This document shows, in pieces, positions 1 to 10,079 of a stretch of 64,000 bases of DNA. Source of the DNA: Bedellia somnulentella (Eukaryota; Arthropoda; Insecta; Lepidoptera; Bedelliidae); assembly GCA_963576735.1 (NCBI GenBank), contig OY755196.1:6181912-6245911 (forward strand). The letters run 5' to 3'. The notes beneath the pieces are model-generated. The model saw nothing but the letters and a program-made list of their open reading frames with translations, was not told the origin of the DNA and searched no databases. The position numbers and the translations under genes are program-made. Numbering within the stretch: position 1 is the stretch's first letter; every line of letters starts with the position of its first letter.

Positions 1-812
1 TCATCTCTAAGCCGATTATCGCTTGCAGCAAGAAACAACCAAGCATATTCGCTCCAGCTTAACGTTAAAACATGCTCAAACGAAAATTTTCTGAAATTAC
101 CTAATAAAATACTATGCTTCATCAATGATATTGGAATCATTGATCTTCATATTGGTAATCGGTATGTTGTTCTGTTTTACCATAATATTTTTCATGTTGA
201 ATTTCCATTCAATTCATGCTGACAGTGAGGCAACTTATAAACAAAAACAAATACCCCTCACGGTTCTTGTCTTTTTTCGCTGACCCAGTAAGCCATGCTC
301 AATGAGCGAGGTAAAGTTCCCTGTAATATGGCGCCTGTGGTAAATTATAGAGAATGAGAAACAGCGTCAATCACGAGCGAAATCACGGGGCGCCACAAGC
401 CGCGGCGCCCCTATTCGTCCGGCGCCCCTGGGCGGTCGCCCACCCGCGCCCTATCGTAACGCCGCCACTGTTTACATACATACTTATAATTACACCTTTA
501 TCCCTAATGAGGTTGGCTGAGCGTAAACGACCTAATCCTCCCATTTAATCCTGTGTAAATTGTATCCTAAATAATTTGTTAGTGAGATCGTACGCTAGGA
601 TCTTGTGTATTTGTCTTTTTAACAGTTAGTTGCGGCGCTACTTAGGGTATATTTTCATTTAAAAAGATACAACGGAATACATAATTTCAATATTATATTA
701 TAATCACAAAATCACAGAAAAAAATTTAAACTCTAGGAAAACTGTACTTAATCGACATCTTCCATTTCTCTTTGTGCTTGGATTCTTATTAGCCCATCAT
801 TCAAAATACCAT
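1..812. other. Intergenic stretch with a short GC-rich hairpin
   Basis: No convincing gene was seen. The only notable structure is an island of high GC at about 385-460, including a perfect 8-bp inverted repeat GGGGCGCC / GGCGCCCC at 387-394 and 404-411. A 64-codon frame crosses the island, but it is explained by composition alone and shows no domain. The rest is AT-rich unique-looking sequence. Confidence 0.4.
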
Positions 813-1047
813 TCATTGGTTATTTTGTTTTTGTTTTATAGAATTTAAAAAATCATTTAATTCGTTATCGTCAAGATCAAGAACAATCTCTTCCTGTGTG
901 TTAATATTATTTGGATTTATGTTTGTTGAAGTTGGTGTTAATATTTGGTTTGGAGGTTGCGCATCAAAATCATTTGAATTTACATCGATTATGGGCGACG
1001 CGCTCTCTTGAGATAATTGTAATACATATTGTGGTTTAGACTTGTCC
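813..1047 (-). other. Candidate terminal exon of an unknown gene
   Basis: A minus-strand frame of about 78 codons, acidic and Asn/Gln-rich, ends DFLNSIKQKQNNQ and contains DLDDNELNDFL. It starts directly after a good 3' splice-site sequence (TTGGTTTTCAG|G, acceptor at 1048-1050). I do not recognise the protein. The adjacent BEL/Pao relic is read on the same strand and its last recognisable codons end just upstream, so this may be a host terminal exon next to the relic or a chance frame. No clear polyadenylation signal follows the stop. Confidence 0.2.
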
Positions 1048-1059
1048 CTGAAAACCAAT

Positions 1060-3045
1060 TAATTCTTCTTCGATGTTATTAGAATCTTAAAATGGAGATA
1101 ATGAAAGTAAACGATTTTTTTTATTTAAATGTTTTTGTGATTTTAAAATGGCATACTCATCTGGAAACATTTCAATTTGTGATTTACGAATTATAATATT
1201 TAAAGAGTTTTGAAGTTCTTCAACCGAAAGGTGAAATTAATTTATCATTTTTATTCTTGCAATTATTTATAAATCTTAATAAGTATGCCATTGAGCGTTG
1301 CAATGATATGAAATTGGATTTTTTATGAACTAAATTACTAACTAAGTCATCAACACTATTGTCTAAAGCATGAAAGCCATTAGATACATAGGCATTAGAT
1401 TGGTTATAGTTTACTACAGCGGAAGCAATTAGTTCTGGTAGATCTTGTGTCTTATTAGGGTTTTTTGGCCAATGAGTTTGGTCTTTTAATAGAAACGACG
1501 GCCCTGTCCACCACAGACTAGAAATGCTGATAAGATCAGCCTTCACCCCGCGAGAAACAAGATCCGTTGGATTATCGGCCGAAGGTACGTAACTCCACGA
1601 GTGACCCTCCGTGCTCTCTTGTATTTCATTAACACGGTTTTTGACGAAACTTTTAAGTTCACTAGGTGGAGTTTTCAGCCAACCAACACAATGGTAGAAT
1701 CACACCAAAATTTACATGTATGAATGCTGATGGTAAGTGAAGCTAGCACCTTTGTTCACAGTCTTGTAGCTAGTAAAGCAGCTGAAAGCTCAAGTCTTGG
1801 CATGCTTAGGGGCTTAATGGGAGCCACTCTGCTCTTAGACGTGGGTAAGTGGACTCCAATATTTACTAAATTGTCAAATGAACGAATGTAGATGCATACT
1901 CCGTACGTACGTTCTGAAGCGTCAGAGAGGACGTGAACTTCATGCGTTACGGAGTCATTTATTAAAACCCAACGTGGAATATGGAAGTCATTTAGTAGAG
2001 GAAGAGTGTTTGCAAAGGCTAACCATATATTTTTTATTTCTTGACTCACTTCTTCGTCCCATGTGCATTGCTCTTTCCACAATCTTTGCATTATCATTTT
2101 GGCTTCGACTACGCATGGACCTACAAGGCCTAAGGGATCAAATATTTGACTTATCACTGACAGAATGTGTCGCTTAGTAATTTTCTCATTATTTTTTATA
2201 TTTATAGAAAATGATAAAGAGTCAGAATCGCAAAGCCAGTTTAAACCTAATGTTTTCGAGGCGGAACTAATGTCAATATCAGATATACTAAGAACATTAT
2301 TACAGTTAACGGAAGATGGGCATTCATCAAGATTTTTTTTGTTATTTGACTTAAATTTTCTAAGGTGAAACTTTGCTCCTTCTAATATTGATATGATGCC
2401 TTTGCAAATCCTTACCGTATTGTCTATTGACTATTTTGTATGGACTGTATTTGTCTGAAATAAAAATTTATTATTATTATTATTATTATTGAGGATGAAC
2501 CCCCCAAATAGTCATCGACATAAAAATCTCGCTGTATTGCTTGTTTAACATCTTCGTCTCTTGCACTTCGTGCTAAACTGACCAGACACTTAGTAGCTAA
2601 GTACGGGGCACATGAGGTACCAAAACTACCGGTGTTAAGTGTATAGGTCTCTAAGGGCTCCTGAGTGTCGGTGCGAAAAACTATTTGTTGAAGGGAACGT
2701 TGGCTAGGGTTAAGATCTATTGCTCTGTACATTTTTTCGATGTCACCTGTTACGACATACTTATGCTGTCGAAAACGTAACAGTATTGATAAGAGATCCT
2801 CTTGTACGGTTGGAATGACAAAAAACGACATTTTGCCTGTTGAAACGATTCCCCTAAGACGGAAGGGTCTTTCTTCAGCGGCATGGTTACAACAAAGCGC
2901 CCATCGTTTTTGCGTTCACAGGCACGTTCTTCCTGTGATAATGAGTGCTTAGCTGCTACAGTGTCTGATTCCCAGAAACGAGACAAGTCTGGGTTGGGCT
3001 CCTCGCTTAAAAAATAGCAAACGGGAGATTCGGAAGAGTGTTTAA
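1060..3045 (-). pseudogene. BEL/Pao retrotransposon pol relic A
   Basis: Minus-strand remains of a BEL/Pao polyprotein. Read from 3,045 downward it holds the linker before RT (FWESDTVAAKHSL, then DGRFVVTMPLKKDPSVLGES), RT palm (VTGDIEKMYRAI, FYVDDYLGG with the YVDD catalytic motif at about 2,510-2,530), the Pao connection and RNase H region (SQIFDPLGLVGPC, LSDASERTYGV, MPRLELSAALLATR), the ADNPTDLVSRG block and the start of the integrase segment (LWWTGPSFLL). Compared with relic B (10.1-12.5 kb), about 110 residues between QQAK and TVQEDL are missing. There are several frameshifts, a retroposon insertion after YVDD, and neither LTR nor gag. The integrase core is absent. It is a dead fragment of the same family as relic B. 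Confidence 0.85.
2425..2491 (+). mobile_element. Short 5'-truncated retroposon tail inside BEL relic A
   Basis: About 65 bp that break the BEL frame just after YVDDYLGG. The insert ends TGTCTGAAATAAA followed by (ATT)n at about 2,464-2,490, as LINE 3' ends in moths and butterflies do. The BEL frame resumes after it (VRICKG-like codons), which shows that it is an insertion. The exact target duplication is unclear; TATTGA is possible. Confidence 0.55.
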
Positions 3046-3239
3046 GGCGGGCTACCCAACAAACATTTTGGCGCTAATTTCTACCTCTCTTATCGTTCGT
3101 ATTGGTATAACAGGTCTATAAAAGCATCCAGAAAAACTTTTATTTGTTCAGTGGTCATGACTATAACTAAATAACTCATCTAGATGAGTAACAGTAACAA
3201 GAAGACATTATATGACTTAAGTAGGCATAAAAGCGGAGA

Positions 3240-3885
3240 GCTGAACCACAGTAACACTAGGTACTCTAGCTTCAAGTGTCAATAATTACTTAGGGTAGTA
3301 TTAAGGTTTCCTGTTTTTCTCACAATATCCAAGTGTTCTATAACAGTGTTTTTTAACCTAACGTGGCTATGAAACATAATTTTACTTATGGAGGCATAAG
3401 CGGTGTAGTCGCAACCATCATAGCACCTGCTTTTATATATTCAAGTGACAGATAATACTTGAAGTAATATTACGGTTTCTATTACGTCTCACTATTTCCA
3501 AGTGTTCTAGAAGAGTGCTATGTTAATGTTTTAAACTACCAAATTTGGCTAGGAAACGTAATATTACTTAAGGTGGTATAAACGACTTAGTCGCAACCAT
3601 CATAGCTCCTGGTTTTTATAATTACTTGAAGTAACCGAAAATACTTTATGTAATAGTATAGTTTCTAGTAAGTCACTATTTTGGAGTGTTCCTAAAGAGT
3701 GCTAAGTACATGTTTCATACCACCTAACTTGGCAAGGAAACCTAGTATTAGTTAAGGAAGTATGCAGTGTATAGTTGCAACCATCATAGCACCTGGTCTT
3801 AAAAATTAAAGTAACAAAAAACACTTTAAGTAACACAACATTATAAGTTTCTTATAACTCTTTCTATAGACAAGAACTCTATTGT
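3240..3885. repeat. Diverged ~182-bp tandem repeat, about 3.5 copies
   Basis: The block GCAACCATCATAGC recurs at 3,411, 3,593 and 3,777, giving periods of 182 and 184 bp, with a more diverged copy beginning near 3,240. Within each unit the same order of landmarks recurs: a CAAGTGTTCT-like block, GAGTGCTA, a TTGGC-AGGAAACGTA-like block, then the AAGGNGGTAT-like block before the next unit. Units are roughly 70-80 percent alike by eye. The array is noncoding and resembles a short satellite remnant. It lies between BEL relic A and a tRNA-like sequence. Confidence 0.75.
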
Positions 3886-4062
3886 TATTATGGAGTAATT
3901 TTGAGAGCTCTTATCGTTACAACGGGGTTCAAAATTACTTTTGTGTTATTCTAAGCAATAAAAACATTGTAACTCTTTTTTTCATCTGAAATCATAAAAC
4001 ATATAAAATATTACTTAAATAGATTCATAAATAAAAGATGTTATTAAAGGAAAGAAAAATTT

Positions 4063-4136
4063 CGACACTGGCGGGGTTCGAACCCGCGACCTTCGGGTAT
4101 ACGCCCCCGTCGCTCTGCCAACTGAGCTACAGTGTC
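4063..4136 (-). tRNA. tRNA-like gene, degenerate (probable tRNA pseudogene)
   Basis: On the minus strand the ends pair perfectly as a 7-bp acceptor stem (GACACTG with CAGTGTC). The D arm is normal (GCTC-AGTTGGCA-GAGC). Both Pol III promoter boxes are present: A box TAGCTCAGTTGG and B box GGTTCGAACCC. A T run (ATTTTTC) follows within a few bases as a possible terminator. The anticodon arm has one base too many (CGGG / CCCG closing an 8-nt loop without U33) and the T loop one too few (TTCGAA), so no anticodon can be assigned. This points to a tRNA pseudogene or tRNA-derived retroposon rather than a working tRNA. Confidence 0.6.
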
Positions 4137-4929
4137 AGTTGGCATCCAGCGCGAAATTTCTCTATCCTTTGTTTTTTTTTTATTTATGAGTAGTAATCCC
4201 CACATGAGGAATTCATGTCAAAAAACATTAAATTACTTAAATAGATGTTTAATATCTCTAACCTCTAAATGTATGATTTCTGATCTGATGCCGTGCAAAA
4301 TACAGTGAAACAATAGTCAGAATTTTGTGATCTTCGCCCTTTTTCGTCATGAGTTCGTGGAGAAAAAGAAAAAGATGTGGAGGTGTTAAAAAAATATATC
4401 AGACGAATACAACAAAATAATTAGATTGTCTCAACAAGTGTCATCTTGCGCTGAAATCACCACATTGCAAACAGTTACAGGTAGTTACACTTATATGTGG
4501 GTTTTCTTTTATAACTTTGAGGTTGACAAAATATGATCTCGTATTAATTTAGACTATATCGTCACATTTCTTGGACACAGTGCTGCTTGAATTCATGACG
4601 GAAAATTACTTATAGTCTTTAATTCACAAATTAACAACTCTTCTTCAGTATCGGCATTTTGCAGCATAACGATGTATTATATTGGTTTCTATGAGTTAAA
4701 TACTTACAGTTATTCGTTGCAGATTCGTCTTAATCGTTCATAATCTCTGATAGAATTCTCAATTTCATTGCGATGAGCAGCCATTATTATTATTTTCTTA
4801 TCTTTGGCATCCACGGTTAGTGATTTGCCACTTTCTATTTAAGGAAGGGAAACTTGCAATGTATGTATTATGTATCCTAACACGAAACATTTAAAGAAAT
4901 TCAGACAAGATAAGAAACGTTAATTACAA
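4137..4929. other. AT-rich noncoding stretch
   Basis: No ORF with domain content, no recognisable repeat end and no RNA gene seen. Confidence 0.4.
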
Positions 4930-5585
4930 TTTGATTCTATTATCTAAAATAAACAAACTAATTATAATTACTTTGAATATATAATATAATAATTATTAAA
5001 TAAATATTCAAATTCAAAGTACATAAAAGAGTTTCAATACATGTCGGAAAATTTACACCATAAGATAACAAGTTAGATAAAAATAAAGAGCGATCGTACA
5101 AAGGGCAAGAAAAGAATATGTGATTTAAATTACTTACATCAAATCGACAACTACATAAGAGACTATTTATAATGCCTAATTTATAAAGATTAGCTGGGGT
5201 AGTAATATGTCCCAATCGCATCCGAATGATAATAGAAGTTATTATTTGGTTAAGTGATCCAGTCCTAAACCAAGGTTTTGACGGAATTTCAGGTTGAATC
5301 CTTGCATAAAAACAACCTTTAACTTTTGAAGTCTCAGACCAACCTGAGCTCCGCTGACCGCTGTAACGATGATTTTGCCATTCCAAGAACATCGTGAAAG
5401 TAATTCTTAAAATGACAAACGTCACCCTCACTGACAGCATCCTTAGCAATAAAATCAGCTTTTTCATTGCCACGGATACCGCAATGACCAGGAACCCAAG
5501 CAAATCTAACCTTCAAACCTTTATTATAGAATATAAGAAGTTTGTTGCTTATAAAAAATAAGTTATCTTATAAGTTTCTTATAAG

Positions 5586-5896
5586 ATAGAAAAAGGAATG
5601 TTGAGATGGTTTGGGCACATAGAGAGGATGGATGACAGTAAATTGGTGAAAGAGATATATAGAGCCAATGTGGAAGGTAATGTTAGTAGAGGACGACCTC
5701 GGAGGACACATTTGGATCAAATAGAAAATGTGCTCAAAAAGGCAGGTGTCCGCAGTATGAAGAATAAAAGAGCATGTATGAAAAGATTGATGGATGTAAA
5801 CGAAGCCAGAGAGGTTTGCCAGGATCGTACAAAGTGGCGATCGATAGTCTCTGCCTACCCCAATGGGAACTAACGGCGTGAGAATATGTATGTATG
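5586..5896 (+). mobile_element. 5'-truncated LINE with (TATG)n tail, 11-bp TSD
   Basis: The insert encodes the C-terminal end of a LINE polyprotein: LRWFGHIERM, SRGRPRRTHLDQ, ACMKRLMDVNEAREVCQDR, WRSIVSAYPNGN. It then runs into GCGTGAG and a short (TATG) tail. It is flanked by the direct repeat TTTCTTATAAG at 5,575-5,585 and 5,897-5,907, the hallmark of target-primed insertion. It interrupts the RNase H region of the LINE around it. Other copies of the same tail lie at 29.8, 57.4-57.8, 61.07-61.19 and 61.27 kb. Confidence 0.85.
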
Positions 5897-6105
5897 TTTC
5901 TTATAAGGATAATTACCTCATAGCAATGATTAGCTGATAGAGGATAAGTAAATAATGATTGAAGAGCACTCAAACTGTCACTAAAAATTGTGGTTTTTAG
6001 TAGTCCCATGACCAAAATATATTCCAGAGCTTTAAATATCGCCATACATTCTCCTGTAAAAGATGATGATTCACAAGGTAACTTTATTTTCTGTACAATA
6101 TTATT

Positions 6106-6363
6106 TGCCGTGTAGTGCCGGCTTAGAATGTCGCTACCCCTTTCTACCCACGGGTGTCGTAAGAGGCGACTAAGGGTATTGGGGCTTTTTATTGGATTTT
6201 TGGGCGATGCGGTTGGAGACCCATCACTAAAAACCTTTATTTTTACCATCTTTTCCTCACTCAACTTCCAAAAGTGGCAGAGGAATTTATAATGCCTTAG
6301 CTCTGGTTACCCCTTCTAGGGAAATATAGCCGTGAGTATATGTATGTATGTATGTATGTATTA
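6106..6363 (-). mobile_element. Interspersed repeat with (TATG)n end inside LINE RNase H
   Basis: A block reading (minus strand) from a (TACA)n run through ACTCACGGCTAT and GGAAGTTGAGTGAGGAAAAG to AGCCGGCACTACACGGCA. A second, diverged copy sits on the plus strand at 56,946-57,170. It interrupts the LINE frame between HHQF and NIVQKI. The residues it could encode (DGSPTASPKNP) are shared with the 57-kb copy. I infer a widespread non-LTR-derived or nonautonomous lepidopteran repeat; the family name is unknown to me. Confidence 0.65.
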
Positions 6364-7738
6364 AACTGATGATGGTACGTTCCGACTCCAACAAAACTTG
6401 AAGGTTCAACTATTTTTGATGCGTCTGTATAAATATGGTTCCAATTTTTGAATTCATTCTCTAAAATGCTAATAAATTCTATGTTTGATGTATTTTGGTC
6501 TCTGCTTATACCCATGTCTAGTTTAATGTCAGGTACTACAAATAAAGCTTCGAAAGGAATAGAAAAAATAGTAAGAATAGGCGATGAATAAATAGTAGCA
6601 GAGATTTCTGAAATTTTGTGGAAGTTTTTAACAAGACAAGGAACGTTTTTAAATTTCCAATATTTAGACGTAGTTGTTAATTGTGTTAAGCTGTGGAGTT
6701 TGTGTAATAAAGGGTGCTCAGAAAACTGTGAAATTCGTATTAAAAATCTATCCGAAAGGTATTGACTTCTTAAATGCAATGGAGATTCACAACATTTTAG
6801 GTGTAAAGCGTTAATAGGACTAGATTTCACAGCTCCACAAATAAGTCGCAAAGCTTTATACTGTATAATGCCTAATCTTTTAAATGCTGGTTTGCTACCA
6901 GGTTCCAATAAAAATGATCCATAATCTAACAAACTTCTGATGAACGCATCGTACAACATTTTCATTGAGAATGTGAGCACCCCACCATACTCCGGATAAA
7001 CATCTTAACATATTTAAAATACGTTCCGCTTTAGTAACAATGAAATCACAGTGAGGGATTCCCGTTAATTTACTGTCTAGAATTACACCTAAGAACTTAA
7101 CTTTGTCTTTTATAGGTATTTGAACATGATTGTATTCATCAGCTATAGGTGGGATTACACGCATTCTAGAAAACAAAACAACTTCACTTTTAGATGGTGA
7201 TAGTTATAATCCGTTATTAGACAACCATACACTGAGGTTTTCTAAAGCTACATACATCTCTAATGAAGCATCAGTAGGAGATTTATTAATGGTATATATT
7301 AATAAGTCGTCAGCATATTGAATGATATAGATAGAATTGTTAGTTTAATAATAATAAATTGTAGAGCATCGGACTAAGTACTGACCTTGAGGAAGACCTC
7401 TCCAAACAGTTCGAGTTATTTTTGAGTTATCCTCCCCAGTAGTTATAAATATGTGTCTTTGACATAAAATATTTACAATAAAGTTTACCAACATGAGAGG
7501 AACTTTCATATCCCTAAGTTTTTGTTTCAAAATATCAATATCTACATTATCATAGGCAGAGGTGATATCAAGAAATGAAGCGAGTACTGAATGATCGTTG
7601 GAGAATGCTATACGAATATCTGTAATTAATAAATTGTACTTTTGCCTCTCCTGAAGCCATATTGCGACTCTGATAGCAGCTTATGGTTTTCCATAAACCA
7701 TTCTAATCTGTTTTTAAGCATGTTACAAGAATTGACAA

Positions 7739-9023
7739 TCCGAATCTTAATGATTGAGGATCCTCTGAATTTAAATTTTCATAATCATTGAAAGCTTTAG
7801 ACGTTTTGCCACATATGTAACATCTCATAGTGGATGACGTGGAAGTAGCTGCATTGCAAACTTTTGCATCAACCATGGTTGGGAGCAATATATGTCGCAC
7901 GAAAGTGGCTCTATTATGATTATTAATTTCAGTTTTTAATAGTTGTTTGGTTTGGTTTTCGACATACTTTATTTCATCATTTGTTATATCTACTGTTTTG
8001 TGGAGAAATCTAATTCGGATTGGCCGACAAAACCGAGTAGATGGTGGTGTCGGATTTTGCCATAAAATCTTTGTTCGCAATATGTGACTGTAATCTCAAG
8101 GGCACCAATGAACTTTGAAATATGTGTCAGTCATCATGAGAGCTGTCTAAGAACTTTTGTTGGTAGGCAGATTGATGAGAGCCATCACAACCCCATTTTG
8201 AAATAAGCTCCAGATTTTCCAATACTTCTGTTGTACAGTTTTGAAGGATATCTTCAAGATAAAGACAAAGTCTTTCAGATGTGTGATCTAATAAGTCTAG
8301 GAGCACAACTTCGACACAAGTTTCAGTAACTCGAACTGCCCCGGGTTTTGGATAGCAGAGTTTCTTTGCTTCTCTAATAAGGGCATAACAAGGGAATATA
8401 CCTTTATTTGCATTGTGCAGTAACTCCCATTTCTTTCTTGTAAATCCACCCTCAATAAAAATGCGCAAAGCTTCATCAGGTGTGTACTTTTTTATTTTTG
8501 ATTCATGAGTAGTATTTTTTTTTCTGTACCACTTCGCTTTTGTTGGCGAAGAAATTGCATCTTTGATAAGTTTCGAAGCTGCAGCATTTCCTGACACATT
8601 TTGACTGACGCTCTAGTTGCAAAAGTAAGCAGTTCAACTGGTACCTCCTCGCGAAGTCGCTTCTTCGACTTCTTCGACTTCGACTACCGCGATCAGTCAA
8701 TTCTTGGAAGTCCTTGCTTGGGCGCCCTGGTTTGGTGTTTTGCTTCCTTGTATATACAGGTATTTAATTACTAAGCCATCTTTCGTTTTTTTTCATAAAT
8801 CTGTCTTCAATATAATTGCATGATGTCCATCTCTTCTTTAAATCTGATTTAAAATGACTTAAATTGCGACCTAAGGATTTAAAATCGTCCCGGGGACATT
8901 TCAATATTTCTCGGAGCTTATTTTGCATAAATGATACTTTGTCATCTAACTTTTTAGCCGGACTCTCTTTGAAGATCATAAACAACCATTTCCGAGACAT
9001 TTGAATGACATTTGACGTCGAGT
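7739..9023 (-). pseudogene. Transib (RAG1-like) transposase relic
   Basis: Minus-strand pieces of a transposase of the Transib superfamily, the DDE group related to the RAG1 core. From 9,023 downward: an N-terminal segment (KKRWTSCNYIEDRFMKKN), a KPGRPSKDF block with an Arg/Ser-rich stretch, the TPDEALRIFIEGGFTRKKW region, CYALIREAKKLCYP, VTETCVEV, and KWGCDGSHQSAYQQKF with the first presumed catalytic Asp. The second part carries STRFCRPIRI and TMVDAKVCNAATS with the second presumed Asp and an RCYIC motif. The third catalytic residue lies beyond the truncation at 7,738. A splice-acceptor-like CTTTGCAG ends at 9,024, so the first coding exon may be missing. Frameshifts separate the three pieces. 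The assignment rests on remembered family motifs, not a search. Confidence 0.75.
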
Positions 9024-9391
9024 CTGCAAAGAAATAATGAAATAGTAAATTAGCTAAACATTAAAAAAATCCTGTTAATTTTTTTTAGTTGGTGGATAGA
9101 TGTGGAAAACGTTTTAGTGTTCTGGCATGGCGAAACTGTATATTTTAATACAAGATAATAATTATCACCCGATCTAACCCGGTACTGTTACAAAAGTGCT
9201 AATTAGTTTAAAAAAAACATCATGATATTAATTATTTTCCTCTTTTGTTGATTACGTCTCTAAAAATACATAAAAGTCATTAATTTCAAAGATAATATAC
9301 ATTGATATAAATAAACATCTCGCGCAAGGTCGGGTCGTCAAAGAGTGAACGTTTACATTTCTTCCAGTAGAGTATCAGTTCGACGCCAAAT
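9024..9391. other. AT-rich noncoding stretch upstream of the Transib relic
   Basis: No coding content seen. It may include intron or 5' sequence of the Transib relic, but no terminal repeat with the CACTGTG-type heptamer was found here. Confidence 0.35.
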
Positions 9392-9620
9392 GAAAGAAAG
9401 AAAAACATTTATTCACAACTAAAGGTACACTTTAAACACACAACAGTAATCTTAAAACAATAAGCTTATAAACTACAAAATTAATCATTATTAAAACTAA
9501 ACAAAAAAGAACAAATAAACTTATATATAACAATTTAAATTTTCCATTTAGTGCTCTCAGCTATGAACTGGTCACTGACTCAGCATAATGCTACCGATGT
9601 GTTTAGAACAACAACGGCAA
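9392..9620 (-). mobile_element. LINE 3'-end fragment with (TTTC)n tail
   Basis: Read on the minus strand the block ends GTGAATAAATGTTTTTC followed by TTTCTTTC, a polyadenylation-like AATAAA plus simple tail typical of lepidopteran LINE 3' ends. The upstream GTCAGTGACCAGTTCATAGC-like part looks like 3' UTR. No ORF is retained. Confidence 0.45.
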
Positions 9621-9636
9621 CTCTGATTTTCAGCCA

Positions 9637-9867
9637 GTGTCAATGAACAAGCAACGAAGCAAAATACTAACTGTAGTTATGGATCAAATAGAACACGAAA
9701 TTTTTTTCGAAATAAATAAACCGAAACGATTATGGGAGTGTCCATGGATAAGTCGCAGATCCATGATTGGAGGAAGTACTTTGTTGTTAAAAGAACTGGC
9801 TATTGAAGATCTCAAAGAATATTGCGATTCGATTTTATTATTATACTGCGATCTTTTAAGAATTTAA
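9637..9867 (+). pseudogene. PIF/Harbinger transposase N-terminal scrap (probable)
   Basis: A 76-codon frame with the order RLWECPWISRR, GGSTLLLKEL, EDLKEYCDS. It resembles the conserved N-terminal block of HARBI1-type proteins (Arg-Trp-x-Arg-Pro-Trp, then a leucine-rich LLxEL, then an ED-x-YxxF block). No catalytic domain follows, so this is at most a fragment. It lies between a LINE tail and BEL relic B. Confidence 0.4.
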
Positions 9868-10079
9868 GACATTCTTAAAAGAGAAGCAGATGTTAGGCCC
9901 TAAGAGACGATAAATTAAACGCTTCAGTGGACTGTACAAACTGGTGTATTATGATATGTACTAATTAACAATAACCGAAATTAGGGAACTAGCTAAGGTG
10001 CGTCAGTGCGTCGGTGGAGCCCGAGATGAAGTGCGGTGGGGCCGGCGCCGCGCCGGCCAGACAGCGTGCCATGTATGCA

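Larger units (their letters stand above)
4930..7738 (-). pseudogene. LINE (Jockey/I-group type) ORF2 relic with RNase H
   Basis: Minus-strand LINE read from 7,738 down. RT motif A region (FLDITSAYDNVD), RGLPQG, then QYADDLLIY (the YADD catalytic box, about 7,310-7,320), the thumb (KFLGVILDSKLTG), and the connection (RLICGAVKSSP). RNase H begins YTDASK at about 6,420, continues SSSFTGECMAIFKALEY and ends FAWVPGHCGIRGNEKAD at about 5,470. A C-terminal Cys/His segment (CSCRFDVSN...HIFFSCPLY) follows. The presence of RNase H fits I/Jockey-group LINEs. The 5' half (endonuclease, ORF1) is missing: the element is truncated at about 7,738 against the Transib relic. Stops, frameshifts and two later LINE-tail insertions (5,586-5,896 and ~6,106-6,363) disable it. 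Confidence 0.85.

Noticed and set aside
354..548. 64-codon plus-strand frame over the GC-rich island
   Set aside because: Composition-driven, rich in Pro/Arg/Ala with no domain; it starts and ends in unrelated AT-rich sequence.
3240..3885. CRISPR array
   Set aside because: The units are long (182 bp), diverged throughout and lack short conserved repeats with unique spacers; the genome is eukaryotic.
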